Source of the DNA: Asticcacaulis sp.
GTDB lineage: Bacteria > Pseudomonadota > Alphaproteobacteria > Caulobacterales > Caulobacteraceae
Length of the DNA stretch: 64,000 nucleotides
Reading direction: 5' to 3'
Assembly: GCA_024707255.1 (NCBI GenBank)
Contig: JANQAC010000002.1
Span: forward strand, 118,001 to 182,000
Below, piece after piece: positions 9,344-17,621 of the stretch (position 1 is the stretch's first letter; every line of letters starts with the position of its first letter). A program made the translations under genes and the position numbers. The notes under the pieces were generated by a model, which ran no database searches, was not told where the DNA came from, and saw only the letters and a program-made list of their open reading frames with translations.

Positions 9344-10381
9344 ATGAACGAAGACATCCATGCACCGGCTGACGCGCCAAAGCCCGTTCTGCGCCTGAAA
9401 AGCCAGAAGTTCCGCGAGGCGCGGCAATCCGATTGGCGCGCGCTTTCAACCCAGCTCGACAAGGTGGAAAAGCGCGGCCTTGGCAGTTTTTCCATCGATG
9501 AACTGCTGAACCTGCCGCTGCTCTATCGCTCGGCCATGTCGTCGCTTTCCATGGCGCAATCGATCTCGCTCGATCGCAACATGATTACCTATCTGCAGGC
9601 CCTGTGCGTGCGGGCCTATGTCTATGTCTATGGCCCGCAGACCCGCCTGAAGGACGTGCTCTACAGCTTTTTCGTCCTCGCCTGGCCGCGCGCCGTGCGC
9701 AGACTGGGCGGCGAAATCGCCCTGGCCTTCGCCACACTGGTGGCGGGCGCCATTGCCGGCTGGCTGATGTGCGCGCACGATTCCACCTGGTACAATGTCT
9801 TCCTGCCGGGTGAACAGGGCAGCCGCGGGCTCGATTCATCAGCGGAGGAACTGCGCAAGACCATCGGCGGCAATCCGGAAAACCACGCCCTGTCGCCCTT
9901 CGCCGTCTTCCTGATGACGCACAATGTCGGCGTGGCGATCTCCACCTTCGCGTTTGGCGCGGTCTTCGGCCTGCCGACCTTCGCCCTGACGCTCTATACC
10001 GGCATTACGCTGGGCGCCATGGTGTGGCTGTTCGCGCAGCAGGGGCTGGGCTTTGAATTCGCCGCCTGGCTGACCATCCACGGCACGACGGAACTGTTCG
10101 CCCTGGTCATCGCCGCCGGATGCGGCTTCCATATCGCCCGCCGGCTGATGTTCCCCGGCGACGCCACCCGCAAGCAGGCGCTGCGGGAGGCCGGCACCCT
10201 GACCGGCACGGCCATGATCGGTGTCGCCATCATGCTGACGGTGGCTGGCTGCCTGGAGGGTATCGGCCGGCAAATGCTCACTGATCCGTTTGTCCGCATC
10301 GGCATCGGCGCGGTCATGCTGACGATCTGGGGGCTCTATTATACCTCTGTCGGCCGCAGGAAACCGGGGGAGGGCGCCTGA
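9344..10381 (+). CDS. Stage II sporulation protein M family (SpoIIM/DUF95) membrane protein
   Basis: Multi-pass inner-membrane protein of the SpoIIM/DUF95 family, about 345 residues. The ATG at 9344 follows a GGGGGGA; a GTG directly before it at 9341 is the alternative. A charged helical N-terminal ~110 residues precede about five membrane helices, with AHDSTWYNVFLPGEQ and the HNVGVAISTFAFGAVFGLPTF...HGTTELFALVIAAGCGFHI block typical of the family. The organism shows no sign of sporulating; this family is a standard member of MoxR-DUF58 operons in alphaproteobacteria. It overlaps the RDD gene start by one base. Confidence 0.87.
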   Translation: MNEDIHAPADAPKPVLRLKSQKFREARQSDWRALSTQLDKVEKRGLGSFSIDELLNLPLLYRSAMSSLSMAQSISLDRNMITYLQALCVRAYVYVYGPQTRLKDVLYSFFVLAWPRAVRRLGGEIALAFATLVAGAIAGWLMCAHDSTWYNVFLPGEQGSRGLDSSAEELRKTIGGNPENHALSPFAVFLMTHNVGVAISTFAFGAVFGLPTFALTLYTGITLGAMVWLFAQQGLGFEFAAWLTIHGTTELFALVIAAGCGFHIARRLMFPGDATRKQALREAGTLTGTAMIGVAIMLTVAGCLEGIGRQMLTDPFVRIGIGAVMLTIWGLYYTSVGRRKPGEGA

Positions 10382-11298
10382 TGGCCAAAGCCGGAAAGCG
10401 CGACCTGGCCAGCGATGCGCCCTATGGCGAAATCGGCCGCACCGCCACGGAAATCCTCACGCCTGAAGGCGTGGTCCTGCCCTTTATCAATGCCACGTTC
10501 GGTGAGCGCGTCGGTGCGCTTCTGCTCGACTGGCTGATCATGATCCTGGCACCGGTCATCGTGCTGATCATCTGGCTGATCCTGCCGCTGGAGCATGTGT
10601 TCGACAACGGCAAGAACAAGGCGCTGGGCTCGTTCGTGCTGATCGTGGCCATGTTCTTCCTGTTTTTCCTGCGTTCCGGCTATTTCATTATCTTCGAGAT
10701 GGGCGCGCGCGCCGCCACGCCGGGCAAGCGGGTCATGAAACTGCGGGTCATCTCGCATGATGGCGGCCGGCTGACCCCGGCGGCGGTCTTTACACGCAAT
10801 GCCCTGCGCGAGGTCGAGCTTTACCTGCCGGTGACCCTGATCTTCGCCTGGTCGGCCAACCATTCGGCCGGCTCATGGCTGGCCTTTTTGTGGGCGCTGG
10901 CCCTGCTGCTCCTGCCCCTGTTCAACAAACAGCATGCCCGTCTGGGCGATTTCCTGGCCGGCACGCGCGTCGTCCACATGCCGAAGGCCGCCCTCAGTTA
11001 CGATCTGGCCGATTTGGAGGGTGATCGCAATCTGGGGCTCAGCTTTACGCCGGATCAACTGGCCTATGGCGAGATGGAACTGACAGTGCTTGAGCAGGTG
11101 CTACGCGAACGCAAACCGGCGGTGATGAAAGCGGTGGCCGCCCGGATCAAGGCGCGGATCAACTGGGTGGACCCGAAAAATGATCCGCCGGGTGACGAGA
11201 CTTTCCTGCGGGCCTATTACGGCGCCCTCCGCGCGCACCTGGAGGCCAAGATGCTGCTCGGTCGCCGCCGCAAGGACAAGCACGACGCCCCTGTGTAA
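10381..11298 (+). CDS. RDD family membrane protein, last gene of the MoxR operon
   Basis: RDD proteins are small membrane proteins named for conserved Arg-Asp-Asp residues. Here the domain (about residues 35-190) begins FGERVGALLLDWLIM and includes ATPGKRVMKLRVI and FTRNALREVELYLP, with four hydrophobic helices. A ~100-residue soluble tail follows (LTPDQLAYGEMELTVLEQVLRERKPAVMKAVAARI), probably cytoplasmic. It completes the DUF4129-DUF4350-MoxR-DUF58-SpoIIM-RDD operon, all genes of which overlap or nearly touch. No obvious terminator follows. Confidence 0.87.
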   Translation: MAKAGKRDLASDAPYGEIGRTATEILTPEGVVLPFINATFGERVGALLLDWLIMILAPVIVLIIWLILPLEHVFDNGKNKALGSFVLIVAMFFLFFLRSGYFIIFEMGARAATPGKRVMKLRVISHDGGRLTPAAVFTRNALREVELYLPVTLIFAWSANHSAGSWLAFLWALALLLLPLFNKQHARLGDFLAGTRVVHMPKAALSYDLADLEGDRNLGLSFTPDQLAYGEMELTVLEQVLRERKPAVMKAVAARIKARINWVDPKNDPPGDETFLRAYYGALRAHLEAKMLLGRRRKDKHDAPV

Positions 11299-11373
11299 GA
11301 ATAGGCCGGACCGGTTGCAAAGCCGCCAGCCGCGACCATATGAAGGCCAGACAGTTACAGATTTAGGTGCGCC

Positions 11374-12246
11374 ATGGCCGATAACGATCCCGCCCAAAAC
11401 CAGCCCGCCGGCTATGTCGTGCCAAAAATCTGGCAGTGGGACAAAGGCAACGGCGGGCAGTTCGCTAATATTAACCGGCCTGTCTCCGGTGCGATGCATG
11501 ACAAGGAGTTGCCTGTGGGCAGGCATCCGCTTCAGCTCTATTCGCTGGGCACGCCCAATGGCATCAAGGTCACCGTCATGCTGGAGGAGTTGCTGGCGCT
11601 GGGTCATGCCGGTGCCGAATATGATGCCTGGCTGATCAATATCGGTGAGGGCGACCAGTTCGGCAGTGATTTTGTTTCGATCAATCCCAATTCCAAAATC
11701 CCGGCCCTGATGGATCACTCAACCAACCCGCCGACACGGCTGTTCGAGAGCGGTGCGATCCTGTTCTATCTGGCGGAAAAGTTCGGGGCTTTCCTCCCGA
11801 CGGAGCACTATAAACGCGCCGAGACGATGAACTGGCTGATGTGGCAGATGGGGTCCGCGCCGTTTGTCGGTGGTGGTTTCGGCCACTTCTATGCCTATGC
11901 GCCATTCAAAATCGAATACGCCATCAACCGCTACGCCATGGAAACCAAGCGCCAGTTGCATGTGCTGGATACGCAGTTGGGCAAAAGCGAATATGTGGCT
12001 GGCGATGACTATACCATCGCCGACATGGCCATCTATCCCTGGTATGGCGGCATGGTGAACAATGCCTATTCCGCCGCCGAGTTCCTGTCGGTTGACGAAT
12101 ATACGAATATCCGCCGCTGGATGGACCAGCTTGAGGCGCGACCGGGCGTGCAGCGCGGCCGGCGGGTCAATCGCGCCGCCGACGGGCTGAAGGAACGCCA
12201 TGACGCGGCCGATTTCGACGCCCTGTCGGGGCTGCAAGCGACCTGA
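11374..12246 (+). CDS. yghU: Nu-class glutathione S-transferase, YghU-like disulfide-bond reductase
   Basis: Cytoplasmic glutathione-dependent oxidoreductase, 290 residues. The N-terminal extension VPKIWQWDKGNGGQFANINRP is characteristic of YghU, followed by a thioredoxin-like domain (LQLYSLGTPNGIKVTVMLEE; NSKIPALMD with the cis-Pro; FESGAILFYLAEK for glutathione gamma-glutamyl binding) and a helical C-terminal domain (about 150-290). Nu-class enzymes bind two glutathione molecules and have peroxidase and disulfide-reductase activity. It appears monocistronic. Confidence 0.93.
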   Translation: MADNDPAQNQPAGYVVPKIWQWDKGNGGQFANINRPVSGAMHDKELPVGRHPLQLYSLGTPNGIKVTVMLEELLALGHAGAEYDAWLINIGEGDQFGSDFVSINPNSKIPALMDHSTNPPTRLFESGAILFYLAEKFGAFLPTEHYKRAETMNWLMWQMGSAPFVGGGFGHFYAYAPFKIEYAINRYAMETKRQLHVLDTQLGKSEYVAGDDYTIADMAIYPWYGGMVNNAYSAAEFLSVDEYTNIRRWMDQLEARPGVQRGRRVNRAADGLKERHDAADFDALSGLQAT

Positions 12247-12355
12247 TACAATCGGTCACCATATTTCGCTTGCCTTTGCGGGTGCAGTTGGGTTTGGTTC
12301 GGCTCAAAGTTTTTGATGACTCGCTCCGTGGGTTTGGGCAAAGTAAGGTCGAAAA

Positions 12356-13680
12356 ATGAAGATTACGATGATTGGCTCGGGCTATGTCGGCCTGGTTTCG
12401 GGTGTGTGTTTCGCCGAATTCGGCCATGATGTCGTCTGCATGGACCTGAATGCCGACAAGATCGAAGGGCTGAAGAAGGGCGTCATCCCGATCTTCGAGC
12501 CAGGTCTTGAGGAAATGACGCTGGATAACGTCAAGGCCGGCCGCCTGACCTTTACGACCGACATCAAGGAAGCCGTAGCCGGCGCCGAGGTGGTTTTCAT
12601 CGGGGTGGGCACCCCGCCACACCCGGAAACCGGTCATGCCGATCTCAAATACGTCTATGCCGCCGCGCGCGATATCGCCCGCTCGGTGGAAGGGTTTACC
12701 GTCGTCGTCACCAAGTCGACCGTGCCGGTCGGCACCGGTGACGAGGTCGAGCGCATTATCCGCGAGACCAATCCGGACGCTGACGTGGCCGTGGTCTCCA
12801 ATCCGGAATTCCTGCGTGAAGGCGCGGCGATCAAGGACTTCATGATCCCTAACCGCATCGTGGTCGGCATCGAGGATGAACGCGCCCGCCCGGTGATGAC
12901 AGAGGTTTACCGCCCGCTGTTCATCAATCAGTCGCCGCTGATGTTCACCACGCGCCGCACCTCCGAACTGATCAAATACGCCGCCAACGCCTTTCTGGCG
13001 ATGAAGATCACCTATATCAACGAAATGGCCGACCTGTGCGAAGCGGTGGGCGCCAATGTCAGGAAGTGGCGCGCGGCATCGGCCTCGATAACCGCATTGG
13101 CACCAAGTTCCTCCATGCCGGTCCGGGCTATGGCGGCTCGTGCTTCCCCAAAGACACCCTGGCCCTGGTCAAGACCGCACAGGATTTCGGCGCGCCGATC
13201 CGGCTGATCGAGACGACCGTGGAGATCAACGACGCCCGCAAGTCGAAGATGACGAAGAAGGTCATCAAGGCGCTGGGCGGCAGCGTCGCCGGCAAGACGG
13301 TGGCCGTGCTCGGCCTGACCTTCAAGCCGGAAACCGACGACATGCGCGATTCCCCGGCCATCACCATCATCGAGGAACTGGTCGAGGCTGGCGCCACCAT
13401 CCGTGGCTTCGATCCGGAAGGCATGGAGAATGCCAGGGCCGTCCTGCCGCCGATTACCTATTGCGAAGGGGCCTATGACGCCGCCACCGGCGCTGACGCG
13501 GTGGTGATCGTCACCGAATGGAACGAGTTCCGCGGCCTGGACCTGAAGCGCATCAAGGCGGCCTTGAAATCACCGGTCCTGGTCGATCTGCGCAATATTT
13601 ACCGTAAGGAAGAGGTGGCACGCCACGGCTTCACCTATTCGTCGATCGGCCGCCCGAGCGAGGATATCGCGGCCGGCTGA
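12356..13680 (+). pseudogene. ugd: UDP-glucose 6-dehydrogenase, interrupted by a one-base frameshift
   Basis: Oxidises UDP-glucose to UDP-glucuronate for exopolysaccharide synthesis. The N-terminal Rossmann domain (IGSGYVGLVSGVCFAEFGHDV, NPEFLREGAAI) reads from 12356 in one frame and the rest, including the catalytic Cys in GPGYGGSCFPKD and the C-terminal domain (LGLTFKPETDDMRDSPAI), in another. The break is near 13062: GCCAATGTCAGGAAGTGG should read as AsnVal-Gln-Glu-Val, so one C appears to be missing. Corrected length is about 441 residues, normal for the family. As written the first frame ends at 13207 without the catalytic Cys. Everything else is intact, so a sequencing error is more likely than a dead gene. 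Confidence 0.88.
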
Positions 13681-13698
13681 ATTTTCAGACTGAAAATT
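13680..13698. promoter_or_regulatory. Palindrome downstream of ugd, upstream of the 99-aa gene
   Basis: Perfect 9-bp inverted repeat AATTTTCAG / CTGAAAATT around a single central A, beginning in the ugd stop codon. The one-base spacer makes an RNA hairpin unlikely, so a protein-binding palindrome is the more natural reading. AT content contrasts with the flanking coding DNA. No cognate regulator is known. Confidence 0.35.
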
Positions 13699-13785
13699 TA
13701 TAATGAACGCGATTGTATAAGGTCGTCGCGTGTGAAAGCGGCAATGGGGCAGACAGTAAATGTTTTGCAAACCCAGGAGGAAGCG

Positions 13786-14085
13786 ATGACCGCCATTCCC
13801 GCTAGCCTTACGGCCACCGGCCAGGCCGACGCCGTTGAACTCACCCTTGCCGGCCTCAGGCAACATAGCCTGACCGAGACGGAAACCCGCGACGATATCC
13901 TGCTGTTGTTCGATATCGACCTGACAGTCGAGCAAGCGCGGCAGATGTCGGGTTATCTTACTCGCGTGCTGTCTACGGTGCGCGCCGGTGATATGTCGGC
14001 TGGCGACGCCGCCCGTGATATCCGCCAGGTGATGAGCCCGCTTTTACCCGACCAGCCAGTTCAGTATGAAATGAACCTGATCTGA
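13786..14085 (+). CDS. Small hypothetical protein (99 aa)
   Basis: The ATG at 13786 has a strong AGGAGG ribosome-binding site 7 bases away, so it is preferred over an in-frame start 54 bases upstream. The soluble product has a helical central part (DDILLLFDIDLTVEQARQMSGYLTRVLSTVRAG) and no signal peptide. No family recognised. It ends 7 bases before the DUF1810 gene and may be co-transcribed with it. Confidence 0.65.
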   Translation: MTAIPASLTATGQADAVELTLAGLRQHSLTETETRDDILLLFDIDLTVEQARQMSGYLTRVLSTVRAGDMSAGDAARDIRQVMSPLLPDQPVQYEMNLI

Positions 14086-14092
14086 CCGGGCT

Positions 14093-14518
14093 GTGCGCCC
14101 TGACTACGATCTTGAACGCTTTGTCACCGCGCAGGCGCCGGTCTATGCGCAGGTGTTGACCGAACTGCGGGCTGGCCGCAAGTCCAGCCACTGGATGTGG
14201 TTCATCTTCCCTCAGTTATCCGGCCTTGGCCGCTCGGCGCAGGCCCAATATTACGGCATGTCAGGTCTGGCGGAGGCTGGGGCTTATCTGGACCATCCTG
14301 TCCTGGGAGAGCGCCTTCGTGCCTGTACCCGCATCGTCATCGACACGCAGGCGCCATCACTGCATCAGATATTCGGCACGCCGGATGACCTGAAGTTCTG
14401 TTCCAGCATGACGCTGTTTTCCAGAGCCGCTAAGGATGCCACACTTTTCGATGAAGCGCTTGAGCGGTGGTGTGACGGGGCGGACAATGCAACCCTGCGC
14501 CTGCTTGAAAGCGCCTGA
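14093..14518 (+). CDS. DUF1810 family protein
   Basis: Small soluble protein of about 141 residues whose sequence matches DUF1810: YDLERFVTAQ at the start, KSSHWMWFIFPQL, GLGRSAQAQYYGM, and the end FGTPDDLKFCSSMTLF. GTG start with weak ribosome-binding site, 7 bases after the preceding small gene. The family has no established biochemical function; it is annotated as calpastatin-like in some databases without experimental support. Convergent with the LacI gene, with only 6 bases between stops. Confidence 0.85.
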   Translation: MRPDYDLERFVTAQAPVYAQVLTELRAGRKSSHWMWFIFPQLSGLGRSAQAQYYGMSGLAEAGAYLDHPVLGERLRACTRIVIDTQAPSLHQIFGTPDDLKFCSSMTLFSRAAKDATLFDEALERWCDGADNATLRLLESA

Positions 14519-14524
14519 ATCCGA

Positions 14525-15583
14525 TTAACGCTGGCGCAGTGGCGCCGTGGAGCCGCGCAGCACGATATCGTGCGGCAGAACCTGATGAGGCACCGGCGTC
14601 GGCCATTCCGAGGTACCGAGCGGCGACAGACGGGTAAACAGAAGATCGCCGGCCATGGCGCCCAGTCTCGGTACAGGCTGGCGAACCGTGGTCAGCGAGG
14701 GCCACAGCATTTCAGACGTCGGGATGTCGTCGAACCCGACGATCGAGCAGTCGTCCGGCAGGGTCAGGCCCATTTCATGCGCCACCTTGATGACGGCGAC
14801 GGCCATTTCGTCATTGCAGGCAAATATGGCGGTCGGCGGCGCCTCGCGTTCCAGAAGTCGGCGGGCACAGGGAATGGTAGCGAAATAACGGAACTCGCCA
14901 TCTTCTACCAGGCCGGGATCGACCTCCAGTCCTGCCTCCTTCAGGGCCTGGGCGTAGCCCTCAAAGCGATAGATGGTGGCGGCGTGATTGGGCAAACCGC
15001 GAATGAAAGCGATCCGCTTGTGACCATAGGTCAGGAGGTGCTGCGTCATCTGGTAGGCGGCACGCTTTTCATCGATGCGCACGCTCGGCAGGTGCGGGAC
15101 TTCCGTTACCGGCGACACCCGGACATAGGGCACGCCGGCTTCATCGAGCACGCCCAGGACAATTTCATTGTCGGTCAGCGGCGCGGTCAGCACCGCACCG
15201 TCGAGCTTCAGGCGCCTGACCAGATCCTTGGCGCGGCGCTCAACATCGGGACTCTGGTAATCCAGTTCCTCGACGACGAGGTGATAACCGAAATAGCGGC
15301 AGCGCTCCATCAGGCCAAGCTGGATATCGTGGGTATAGAGCCCGCCGGCATCGCCATAGAGGTGGGCCACGACATAGGATTTTTCCGGCGCCAGGCTGCG
15401 CATACCGCGCGCCGATTCATTGGCCTCGAAGCCCAGTTGGGTGACCGCCTGGCGGACGCGGGTGCGCATGTCCGCTGAGACATGACGCTCATTATTGATG
15501 ACGCGCGACACGGTCTTGATCGAAACCCCGGCCAGGCTGGCGACATCGATGATGGTCGGTTTACGGGTGATCGGATCGGGCAT
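14525..15583 (-). CDS. LacI-family transcriptional regulator
   Basis: Repressor of 352 residues. An N-terminal helix-turn-helix and hinge (TIIDVASLAGVSIKTVSRVINNERHVS, about residues 9-60) precedes a periplasmic-binding-protein-like sugar domain (FIRGLPNHAATIYRFEGYAQAL; IFACNDEMAVAVIK; CSIVGFDDIPTSEMLWPSLTTVRQP). It starts directly after the stop of halogenase-like gene 1 (TAGATG), so the two form an operon. A LacI-type palindrome at 17457-17470 lies upstream of that operon and is the obvious autoregulatory site. The effector is inferred to be an oligosaccharide released by the neighbouring glycosidases. Confidence 0.93.
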   Translation of the reverse strand: MPDPITRKPTIIDVASLAGVSIKTVSRVINNERHVSADMRTRVRQAVTQLGFEANESARGMRSLAPEKSYVVAHLYGDAGGLYTHDIQLGLMERCRYFGYHLVVEELDYQSPDVERRAKDLVRRLKLDGAVLTAPLTDNEIVLGVLDEAGVPYVRVSPVTEVPHLPSVRIDEKRAAYQMTQHLLTYGHKRIAFIRGLPNHAATIYRFEGYAQALKEAGLEVDPGLVEDGEFRYFATIPCARRLLEREAPPTAIFACNDEMAVAVIKVAHEMGLTLPDDCSIVGFDDIPTSEMLWPSLTTVRQPVPRLGAMAGDLLFTRLSPLGTSEWPTPVPHQVLPHDIVLRGSTAPLRQR

Positions 15584-17168
15584 CTAGCGGCTCACGGAGA
15601 TAAAGGGATCGGCGCGTTTGGGGGCGGGCGGCGCGGCAAAGCCATGCGCATAGACCTGGGTGATCAGGTCGCGGTGCGCGGGCAGATCGCGGATGGCGCC
15701 ATCGGTAAAGGCGCGGATGCGGGTGAACGTCTTTTCGGCGGCCTCGGTGCGGCTGTGGATCGGCGCCCGGCCGCGGATGTCTGTCGGGTAGTTCATGCCG
15801 TAGAGGATGTACTGGTAGGACGAGGCGGCGAAGATATCGATATCGGTCAGGGTGTCGAAACGCGAGGGCGGTCGATATGCCCACATGGCCAGCAGGTGTC
15901 GCAGGTTTTCAGGAATGGTGGCCGGATCGGCATTGTCGCGCCAGAAGGCTTCCGGCCGCCGAGAAATGCAGTAATGCAGTTTCAGGAATTCGGCGGTCTT
16001 CTCATAGCGCTGGCGCATGCGTTCGTTGAACAGGCCCGCCGAGGCATCAGCCGGACCGGCGAAGGGAAAACAATCGACCAGCAGGCTGATGGCCACCTCG
16101 ATCATCATGATGCCGGTGGCTTCCAGCGGTTCGTAGAAGCCGGCGGAAAGGCCGATGGCGCAGCAGTTTTTAACCCACTGGTCTTTGCGGTAGCCGGGAT
16201 CAAAGCGGATCAGGCGCGGCTCCAGGCTGTCGACCCTGTCGCCGGCATGACGGCGCAGATAGGTGCGCAGGACCTCGCGCGCGCGGTCGTCCGAACTGTG
16301 GGCGCTGGAATAGACGTAACCGACGCCGCGCCGGCTATCGAGGCCGATGTCCCAGGTCCAGCCGGCCTCATGCGCCGTGGATATCGTATAGCTGGGAATG
16401 GCTTCCTGCGGGTCGGCATAGGGCAACTGGATCGCCAGGGCGCTGTCGGTCAGGAGCACGTCCCTGACCGAATGGAAGGGCGCGCCCAGCGCCTTGCCGA
16501 TCAAAAGGGCGGCAAAACCTGTGCAGTCGATATAAAAGTCCGCATCCAGACGGCCGTGTTCGGGTGAAACGACAGCGGCAATGCCTTCAGGTCCAGTCTC
16601 GACACCGCTGATGCGACCCTGAAGATGGGTGACGCCATAGAGGCGGGCATATTTGGCGAGCAAATTACCGAACCGGCCGGCGTCGAAATGGTAGGCGTAG
16701 TTCATCCGGCCGCCGAAATAACCGCCTTCGTGCGTGCGCTTGGGGGCGCGGCCGGCCTCAGCCACGCGCTTTTGCAGGGTGACGGCCTCGGCGAAAGGCG
16801 CGCGCATGGCCGGATCCTGCAACAGCCAGTAGGGCAGCAGCCCGGCGCCATCGGTAAAATAGGGCGCCTCAAAGGGGTGGCTATAGCTCGTGCCCTGCGC
16901 TTCCCAGTCATCGAAACGAATGCCCTGCTTGAAGGTGGCCGAGCACTCGCGCAGGAATTCGGCCTCGTCTATGCCCGAGGGTTTGCAGGGTGGTGCGGAT
17001 CGTCGGAATGCTGCCTTCTCCCACCCCCACCGTGCCGATATCGGGCGATTCGATCAGGGTGATCCGTGGCGCGCCGGACCCCTGGCCGAATACGCGCGCC
17101 AGATAGGCGGCGGTCATCCAGCCGGCCGTGCCGCCGCCGGCAATCAGGATGCGCGGTGAGGATGTCAT
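15584..17168 (-). pseudogene. Tryptophan-halogenase-like flavoprotein 1, interrupted by a one-base frameshift
   Basis: FAD-dependent halogenase-like protein (PrnA family). The N-terminal frame holds the dinucleotide-binding [14 protein letters not shown] and [18 protein letters not shown], then breaks; the remainder continues in another frame with [38 protein letters not shown] and GWTWDIGL (the family's WxWxIP motif with Gly for Pro). The break is a run of three C at 16974-16976 (plus strand) where two would keep the frame (LGIDEAEF). Corrected length about 527 residues, normal. Such proteins are often encoded beside TonB receptors and glycosidases; halogenase activity has not been shown for most of them. 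Followed directly by the LacI gene. Confidence 0.87.
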
Positions 17169-17205
17169 GCAAGCCCCCCAAAGGACGATAGAAATGATGA
17201 CAGGT

Positions 17206-17219
17206 GTGTGACGCTAACA
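17206..17219 (-). promoter_or_regulatory. Half-site resembling the TGTTAGCG operator
   Basis: On the minus strand this reads TGTTAGCGTCACAC; its first eight bases equal the left half of the palindrome at 39277-39290 in front of the GntR gene. It lies about 40 bases upstream of the halogenase 1 start. The right half is not conserved, so binding is speculative. Confidence 0.25.
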
Positions 17220-17277
17220 CGAGGCGAGGCGGAGGGCAAGCAATGGACAGGGCTGCGGGACAGGCTAAGAATTTGAA

Positions 17278-17296
17278 CTGAAATAGAAAATTTCAG
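17278..17296. promoter_or_regulatory. AT-rich inverted repeat, copy 1
   Basis: CTGAAAT-AGAAA-ATTTCAG, perfect 7-bp arms. The core AAATAGAAAATTT, including the AGAAA spacer, recurs exactly in a second inverted repeat 93 bases away (17371-17389). Two copies with the same spacer upstream of one operon suggest a protein-binding site rather than chance. Confidence 0.35.
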
Positions 17297-17370
17297 CCCC
17301 GGTTCGTGGTGGCTGTCATTCTGGCGTGGTCTGGTTGTCCTTGTGGACAGGGCAGCTTCGATAAGCCTAT

Positions 17371-17389
17371 GAAAAATAGAAAATTTTTC
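17371..17389. promoter_or_regulatory. AT-rich inverted repeat, copy 2
   Basis: GAAAAAT-AGAAA-ATTTTTC, perfect 7-bp arms, same AGAAA spacer and AAATAGAAAATTT core as copy 1 at 17278-17296. Located between the LacI-type palindrome and the halogenase 1 start. Confidence 0.35.
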
Positions 17390-17456
17390 TGTGATATTTA
17401 TGCAAAAATTCAGTTATTTCAATAAATTGGTATTGTCTCGAAGACGTGGCGCTGAC

Positions 17457-17470
17457 TGACAACATTGTCA
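17457..17470. promoter_or_regulatory. LacI-type operator palindrome (TGACAACATTGTCA)
   Basis: TGACAACATTGTCA is an almost perfect palindrome (arms TGACAA/TTGTCA) with the length and centre typical of LacI-family operators. It lies about 290 bases upstream of the halogenase 1-lacI operon. A near-identical site, TGACAACGTTGCCA, stands upstream of the TonB receptor at 31217-31230, so the LacI regulator encoded at 14525-15583 is the best candidate ligand for both. Confidence 0.55.
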
Positions 17471-17590
17471 GAATTCATTTACAGCCGGTCTTGCCGGGAC
17501 TATGTGTTTCACGCGTCACAAGCCCCGGATAAAACCGGTCCGATGACCAGCGAAACGATCATCGGGCTGCCGGCATATCCGGAAAATACG

Positions 17591-17617
17591 CTTCCTGAGT
17601 TCCCGAGACTCAGGAAG
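17591..17617 (-). terminator. Hairpin terminator of the symporter-GH16 operon
   Basis: A perfect 10-bp inverted repeat CTTCCTGAGT / ACTCAGGAAG with a 7-base loop lies 4 bases past the GH16 stop codon. On the minus strand it is followed by GCGTATTTTCC, a weak T-tract, so it probably acts as an intrinsic or partly Rho-assisted terminator. Confidence 0.65.
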
Positions 17618-17621
17618 CGAT

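Larger units (their letters stand above)
17169..17590. other. Gene-free regulatory stretch upstream of the halogenase 1-lacI operon
   Basis: About 420 bases with no plausible gene and clearly lower GC than its surroundings, especially 17270-17300 and 17365-17435. It holds a LacI-type palindrome (17457-17470), two related AT-rich inverted repeats (17278-17296 and 17371-17389), a half-site resembling the GntR-linked operator (17206-17219) and the terminator of the GH16 gene at its right edge. The promoter of the leftward halogenase-lacI operon must lie here; I cannot place -35/-10 boxes with confidence. Confidence 0.6.

Noticed and set aside
9344-10381. SpoIIM-like gene as a sign of sporulation
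   Set aside because: No other sporulation gene is present; the family is a regular member of MoxR operons in non-sporulating bacteria.
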